Assembly: GCA_946629205.1 (NCBI GenBank)
Contig: CAMOXP010000009.1
Location: 1-17,557, forward strand
Source of the DNA: an uncultured Bacillota bacterium
GTDB taxonomy: Bacteria > Bacillota > Clostridia > Peptostreptococcales > Anaerovoracaceae
Direction: 5' to 3'
DNA: 17,557 nt
The first letter of the stretch is position 1. Each line of letters begins with the position of its first letter. Below are positions 14,448-17,557 of the stretch, one piece after another. The position numbers and the translations under genes are program-made. The notes below the pieces were generated by a model, which ran no database searches, was not told where the DNA came from, and saw nothing but the letters and a program-made list of their open reading frames with translations.

Positions 14448-15389
14448 ATGTTTCTGGAGATTCTGCTGAAAATCTTAAGTATATTTCTGCTGGTGGGAAT
14501 CGGGTACTTCGTGTACAAGATCCGGCTGGTGCCTTATGACGCGCTGAAGACGCTCAACGCCTTCGTGCTGAATGTGGCGGTGCCGTGCCTGGTCCTGCAA
14601 AGCATGCAGCGGGACGAGATCAACGATCAGGTTTTCAATGATATCATCTGGTCGCTGATTGCTTTTGCGCTCGTGACGCTGCTTATCGCGGGGATCGCGG
14701 CCCTCATCATCCGCAATGTCAAGTCGATCCCGGAGGATGACAAGGGGATCTATACGGTGCAGATGGCTTTCACAAACTGCGGTTTCATGGGGTATCCGCT
14801 GACAACGGTGCTCTTCGGCAAATATGCGCTGTTTTTGGCCATCATCATGAACATTATTTTCACCACGTTCATGTATTCCCTTGGGGTCGTGATGCTTTTG
14901 CATAAAAAAGGCGAGAAGCTGTTCACCATGAAGCTGATGGTGCGGATGCTGAGCGTACCGTTCCTCGCGTCGATCGCCGGACTCATCATTTTCATCAGCG
15001 GATTCCATTTCCCAACGTTCATCGACGATACGCTATCGCTCATGGCAGCGACGGTCTCACCGGTCGCCATGTTCATCGTTGGCATCAACCTTTCCAACAG
15101 CAAAATCAAAGAGATCTTTACGCCGAAGAATCTGATTCTCTGCGTGATCTCTCTTATCGTCGTGCCGTTCCTGACTTTGGGTATCGACCTGCTGCTGCCG
15201 GTAAGCAACATGGTCCTCGTGATCCACGTGTTCCTCATGGCTATGCCGTCGGCTGCCATCATCACCGTGCTCTGCAGCCGGTATAATAAAAACGCCAAGC
15301 TCGCCGCGGAAGGCGCGGCTTCCACCACGTTCTTCTCTCTTGGCACCCTGGCGCTGTGGACACTCTTCCTTACGGAAATGTTCCTGTAA
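14448..15389 (+). CDS. AEC-family (auxin efflux carrier-like) transporter
   Basis: A 313-aa polytopic membrane protein with about ten hydrophobic spans. It begins MFLEILLKILSIFLLVGIGY, typical of the AEC family, with the conserved LNAFVLNVAVPCLVLQSM near 32-49 and a helix-breaking NCGFMGYPL near 107-115. In the C-terminal half, GINLSNS and MAMPSAAIITVLCSRYN are also family-typical. AEC proteins export small organic acids or other anionic metabolites; the substrate here is unknown. The start is fixed by family length, although there is no ribosome binding site, and the promoter -10 lies 6 nt upstream. It converges with the DUF202 gene with only 9 nt between their stops. Confidence 0.92.
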   Translation: MFLEILLKILSIFLLVGIGYFVYKIRLVPYDALKTLNAFVLNVAVPCLVLQSMQRDEINDQVFNDIIWSLIAFALVTLLIAGIAALIIRNVKSIPEDDKGIYTVQMAFTNCGFMGYPLTTVLFGKYALFLAIIMNIIFTTFMYSLGVVMLLHKKGEKLFTMKLMVRMLSVPFLASIAGLIIFISGFHFPTFIDDTLSLMAATVSPVAMFIVGINLSNSKIKEIFTPKNLILCVISLIVVPFLTLGIDLLLPVSNMVLVIHVFLMAMPSAAIITVLCSRYNKNAKLAAEGAASTTFFSLGTLALWTLFLTEMFL

Positions 15390-15398
15390 TTAATTTCT

Positions 15399-15812
15399 TT
15401 ACTTTTTCTCGTTCGCTGCTATCTCGTCAGCCGTTTCCCGGAACTCGCGTTCCAGCATCTCTGTGACCTGTTTACGTCGCGTGGCTTCGCTTTCGATTCT
15501 GTGACGGACCCTCAGGAAGTGTATTACGCCGATGATGACGATGATCGGCGAAGCGATCATCAGCCCGACGCCAACATGGATGATGTTAGGGTTGTTGATG
15601 AATTCGAACATTCCGATGCCCGCGGCAAACGTACCTATCGCCGTCCGGCAGTAGGCCAGAAATGTCTGCGAGTTGGTCAGGGCCGTTCGTTCGTAGGCCA
15701 GGTCTGTCCGCTCCGTCGCCATACCGGTCCGAAGCTCTGACAATTCCGTCCGTTCCCGGGCCATCTCGTCCTGCGACAAGCCCTTCTTTTCTTCACTCAA
15801 ACCATCGTTCAT
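15399..15812 (-). CDS. DUF202 (YidH-like) membrane protein with an N-terminal RT heptad repeat
   Basis: A 137-aa protein. Two membrane spans lie at about 51-71 and 79-100, followed by a charged cytoplasmic tail (REFRETADEIAANEKK). The first span is preceded by the DUF202 signature, seen here as TERTDLAYERTALTNSQT then FLAYCRTAIG. The Arg-Thr (or Gln-Thr) pair recurs exactly every seven residues at 21, 28, 35, 42, 49 and 56, which is longer than the usual two or three copies. The gene starts 28 nt after the DUF1002 stop, on the same strand, so it is probably the second gene of that operon. A GAAGG lies about 10 nt before the ATG. The family's function is not established. Confidence 0.85.
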   Translation of the reverse strand: MNDGLSEEKKGLSQDEMARERTELSELRTGMATERTDLAYERTALTNSQTFLAYCRTAIGTFAAGIGMFEFINNPNIIHVGVGLMIASPIIVIIGVIHFLRVRHRIESEATRRKQVTEMLEREFRETADEIAANEKK

Positions 15813-15840
15813 TCGTCTTTACCTTCTTAGTCTAAGCCTC

Positions 15841-16665
15841 TTATCCAAAGAGCCCCACGAACCAGTTGATCAGTTTCTGGATCCAGTTGCCGGCGTCAAT
15901 GCCCTCGATCTTTTCCTTGAGTCCGCCCCAGTCGATGTCCAGTCCCTGCAGGTTCTTGATCATCTCTTTTATTTTCTGGATGTTCTCTTCTGACAGATCG
16001 TATCCCGCTTCATTGGCAGCCTGCCGGATCGCTTCTTCTATCTCCTCATCGGACATGTCCGGATTGTCAGCCAGTTCTTCCTTGACCTGTGAGACGATGC
16101 CCTCTGCGGCTTCCTTGTCGCCGAGTTCCTCACCGACCTCGCCTGTCGTTGTCAGCTCATCCACGGCTCCTTCGATGACCTCGTCATCTACCGTTTCGCC
16201 GCTCATCTTTTCATATGCTTTGATCGTTCCGACCAATGCCGCCGTGCCCGAGATCTCGAACGGTCCCGCGACTACAACGTCCGCACCTTCCACGCCGGCT
16301 GTCTGCAGCGCGTTCCGATACATGCCCTCTGTACAGTAACCGATGTTGTGGATCTCCACATCGATGTCATCGCCGCTCTTTTCCTTGATCAGAACGGATG
16401 ACAGCGCGCGGTTTCCGATTTGATCCGAGCTGACGTAGCTGTCCAGGTACTTGTGTTCGTCCGCATTCGTCACATAGAGCACCTCGTAATTGTCCGGATC
16501 GTCCACGCCCATCAGATCCATCACCGTGTTGCGCTCTTCCTCCGACAGATCCGCTCCCAGTGACAAATACCCTTCATTCTCTGCTGCAAAAGCGCTCGAG
16601 CTCAGGCTCATAGTAAACGCTAATGCAAAAGCAAGAATGACAGCAATTGATTTCTTTGTTCTCAT
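15841..16665 (-). CDS. DUF1002 domain secreted protein
   Basis: A 274-aa protein with a classical signal peptide, MRTKKSIAVILAFALAFTMS, and a likely cleavage after AFA near residue 27. The mature part has the DUF1002 pattern: a LSLGADLSEEERNTVMDLMG start, NRALSSVLIKEKSG, a GAADVV-like VEGADVVVAGPFEISGTAALVG strand-loop, and a helical acidic C-terminal half. It ends in an aromatic amphipathic tail, WIQKLINWFVGLFG, which may insert into or lie on the membrane. AAAGGGG six nt before the ATG supports the start. Function unknown; exported to the cell surface or outside. It is probably co-transcribed with the DUF202 gene. Confidence 0.9.
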   Translation of the reverse strand: MRTKKSIAVILAFALAFTMSLSSSAFAAENEGYLSLGADLSEEERNTVMDLMGVDDPDNYEVLYVTNADEHKYLDSYVSSDQIGNRALSSVLIKEKSGDDIDVEIHNIGYCTEGMYRNALQTAGVEGADVVVAGPFEISGTAALVGTIKAYEKMSGETVDDEVIEGAVDELTTTGEVGEELGDKEAAEGIVSQVKEELADNPDMSDEEIEEAIRQAANEAGYDLSEENIQKIKEMIKNLQGLDIDWGGLKEKIEGIDAGNWIQKLINWFVGLFG

Positions 16666-16708
16666 CTTGTACCCCTTTCCTGATCTTAACTGATTATTTC
16701 CGGAGAAT

Positions 16709-16719
16709 ATTATATAACA
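16709..16719 (-). promoter_or_regulatory. -10 region of the DUF1002-DUF202 operon
   Basis: The minus strand reads TGTTATATAAT, which gives either an extended TG-n-TATATA (16711-16719) or TATAAT (16709-16714). No good -35 was found. The leader would be about 40 nt and contains the Shine-Dalgarno. Confidence 0.5.
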
Positions 16720-16785
16720 GATGCCTGTGTCGATTTCGTGATATTAACAAATATTCAGCAGGGCGACCGCCTCGTAGAGTCTGTA

Positions 16786-16794
16786 TGGTATACT
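16786..16794 (+). promoter_or_regulatory. Extended -10 of the beta-lactamase-family gene (leaderless)
   Basis: TGGTATACT (TG at 16786-16787, TATACT at 16789-16794) lies exactly 6 nt before the ATG at 16801. No Shine-Dalgarno and no -35 at canonical spacing were found. The geometry is the same as at the AEC gene. Confidence 0.55.
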
Positions 16795-16800
16795 TGCGGT

Positions 16801-17557
16801 ATGGAATACGATGTACTGATGAACAACTGCAACTCGTTTCTCGATGAAACGATGAATCTGAACGACCTGCCCGGACTGGCAATCGGTGTGTTGATCGGCG
16901 GCGCTGGTACCTCAGTCGGCGGCGTTGGCGGCGCAGCCGGTTTACAGGATACGGATGCACCTGCGACGGCCGAGTTCATCGGTGTGCGCGGGTATCAGGA
17001 TCATGCAGCACGCTCGCCTCTCGCAGAGGACGATATCTTTCACTGCGCTTCGGTGTCGAAGCTGTTCACTTCCTCTGCGATCATGAAACTCGTTGAGGCA
17101 GGCGTGCTGGATCTGAACGCCAGGCTGTGCGATATCCTGCCGAACTTGTGCATCGCCGATAGGCGATATGAGGAGATCCGGCTCTGGAACATGCTTACAC
17201 ACACCTCCGGACTGGGCGATGTGGAGGATTATCACTGGTACAACTTCGAAACAGACGAAGATTCGCTCCGGCGCTACGTCTATGAAAACGATGAGGTGCT
17301 GACACAGCCCATGCGGTGGGAGCCGCAGGAGTGCCGCTTCCGCTACAGCAACATCGCCTACGAGATTCTCGGCCAGATCGTCTCAGAATATTCCGTTCAC
17401 ATGCCGGGTGCGGAGGACGCTCTGTCCTACGAAGACTTCGTCGCCCGGTATCTGCTCGAACCTGCTGGTATGACTTCATCAACCATGAAAACATTCGAAC
17501 GACCGGGCGCTCCTGATTTTGCATCAAATGAGCACATGGCAAAACCCCATGAAAAAA
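16801..17557 (+). CDS. Serine beta-lactamase/penicillin-binding-like hydrolase, 3' end missing
   Basis: The first 252 codons are present and the gene runs off the right edge. It has the active-site SxxK as SVSK (84-87) and the second motif YSN (182-184), with the family-typical LWNMLTHTSGLGD (128-140) and LLEPAGMTSSTM. It belongs to the class C beta-lactamase-like serine hydrolases (PF00144), which include esterases, D-peptidases and true beta-lactamases; antibiotic hydrolysis should not be assumed. There is no signal peptide, so it is probably cytoplasmic. Between the first two strands, where the family normally has a short turn, about 25 Gly/Ala-rich residues are inserted (GGAGTSVGGVGGAAG at 33-47). 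The start codon lacks a ribosome binding site and sits 6 nt after a -10 box. Confidence 0.88.
   Translation, partial: MEYDVLMNNCNSFLDETMNLNDLPGLAIGVLIGGAGTSVGGVGGAAGLQDTDAPATAEFIGVRGYQDHAARSPLAEDDIFHCASVSKLFTSSAIMKLVEAGVLDLNARLCDILPNLCIADRRYEEIRLWNMLTHTSGLGDVEDYHWYNFETDEDSLRRYVYENDEVLTQPMRWEPQECRFRYSNIAYEILGQIVSEYSVHMPGAEDALSYEDFVARYLLEPAGMTSSTMKTFERPGAPDFASNEHMAKPHEK

Larger units (their letters stand above)
276..16632. repeat. Dispersed iterated octamer GCAAAAGC / GCTTTTGC (15 copies)
   Basis: Copies start at 276, 2435, 2738, 7068, 11244, 11716, 13059, 16586 and 16625 (as GCAAAAGC) and at 8388, 10022, 12203, 12700, 14661 and 14894 (as GCTTTTGC). The tally was made by eye. Seven read ATGCAAAAGC on one strand or the other. 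They fall in several reading frames and in two non-coding sites (8388 and 11244). Confidence 0.7.

Noticed and set aside
1..17557. CRISPR arrays, tRNA or rRNA genes, complete insertion sequences
   Set aside because: No regularly spaced direct repeats, no tRNA-like cloverleaf and no transposase frame were seen; an RNA covariance search was not possible here.

Overview
The window looks like chromosomal DNA of an anaerobic Gram-positive bacterium, most likely a Clostridia member of about 54% GC. This is inferred from AAAGGGG/GGGAGG-type ribosome binding sites, a Gram-positive lipobox lipoprotein, a single-span type I signal peptidase, a DUF1002 protein and the radical SAM/DUF4130 DNA-repair pair. 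No rRNA, tRNA, CRISPR array or complete insertion sequence was seen.

Region 1 (1-8.8 kb, all minus strand). At the left edge is the 5' part of a lipoprotein gene. A likely functional cassette, read right to left, follows: an XRE regulator (8736-8413), a 615-residue protein of unknown function (8361-6514), a large SNF2/DEAH helicase-like ATPase (6380-3009), a MoxR-type AAA+ ATPase (2996-1857), a DUF2201-type protein joining a HExxH metallopeptidase-like domain to a VWA domain (1857-664), and a small very basic protein (629-447). The helicase, AAA+ and VWA genes are packed with 12 nt and -1 nt junctions, behind an extended -10 promoter that is overlapped by a 28-bp dyad. This is the best candidate for an incompletely described conflict or DNA-processing system.

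Region 2 (8.8-12.8 kb, minus strand). A gene-poor stretch of about 430 nt holds two GC-rich hairpins. Then come a 173-residue coiled-coil protein and a repair/secretion operon: radical SAM DNA-repair protein, DUF4130 protein and signal peptidase I, ended by a clear intrinsic terminator. A perfect GAAC-N4-GTTC LexA-type box lies over the operon promoter, and the upstream plus-strand gene diverges from the same site.

Region 3 (12.8-17.6 kb). On the plus strand are an Orn/Lys/Arg-type PLP decarboxylase, a REP/BIME-like inverted pair, and an AEC-family transporter. On the minus strand are a DUF1002 secreted protein followed by a DUF202 membrane protein. A serine beta-lactamase-family protein on the plus strand runs off the right edge.

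Three cross-cutting signals are not explained by the gene list. The octamer GCAAAAGC/GCTTTTGC occurs 15 times by my hand count, where about 0.5 would be expected. Three genes have an ATG placed exactly 6 nt after a -10 box, which suggests leaderless mRNAs. Several unrelated conserved enzymes carry Ala/Gly-rich low-complexity inserts.
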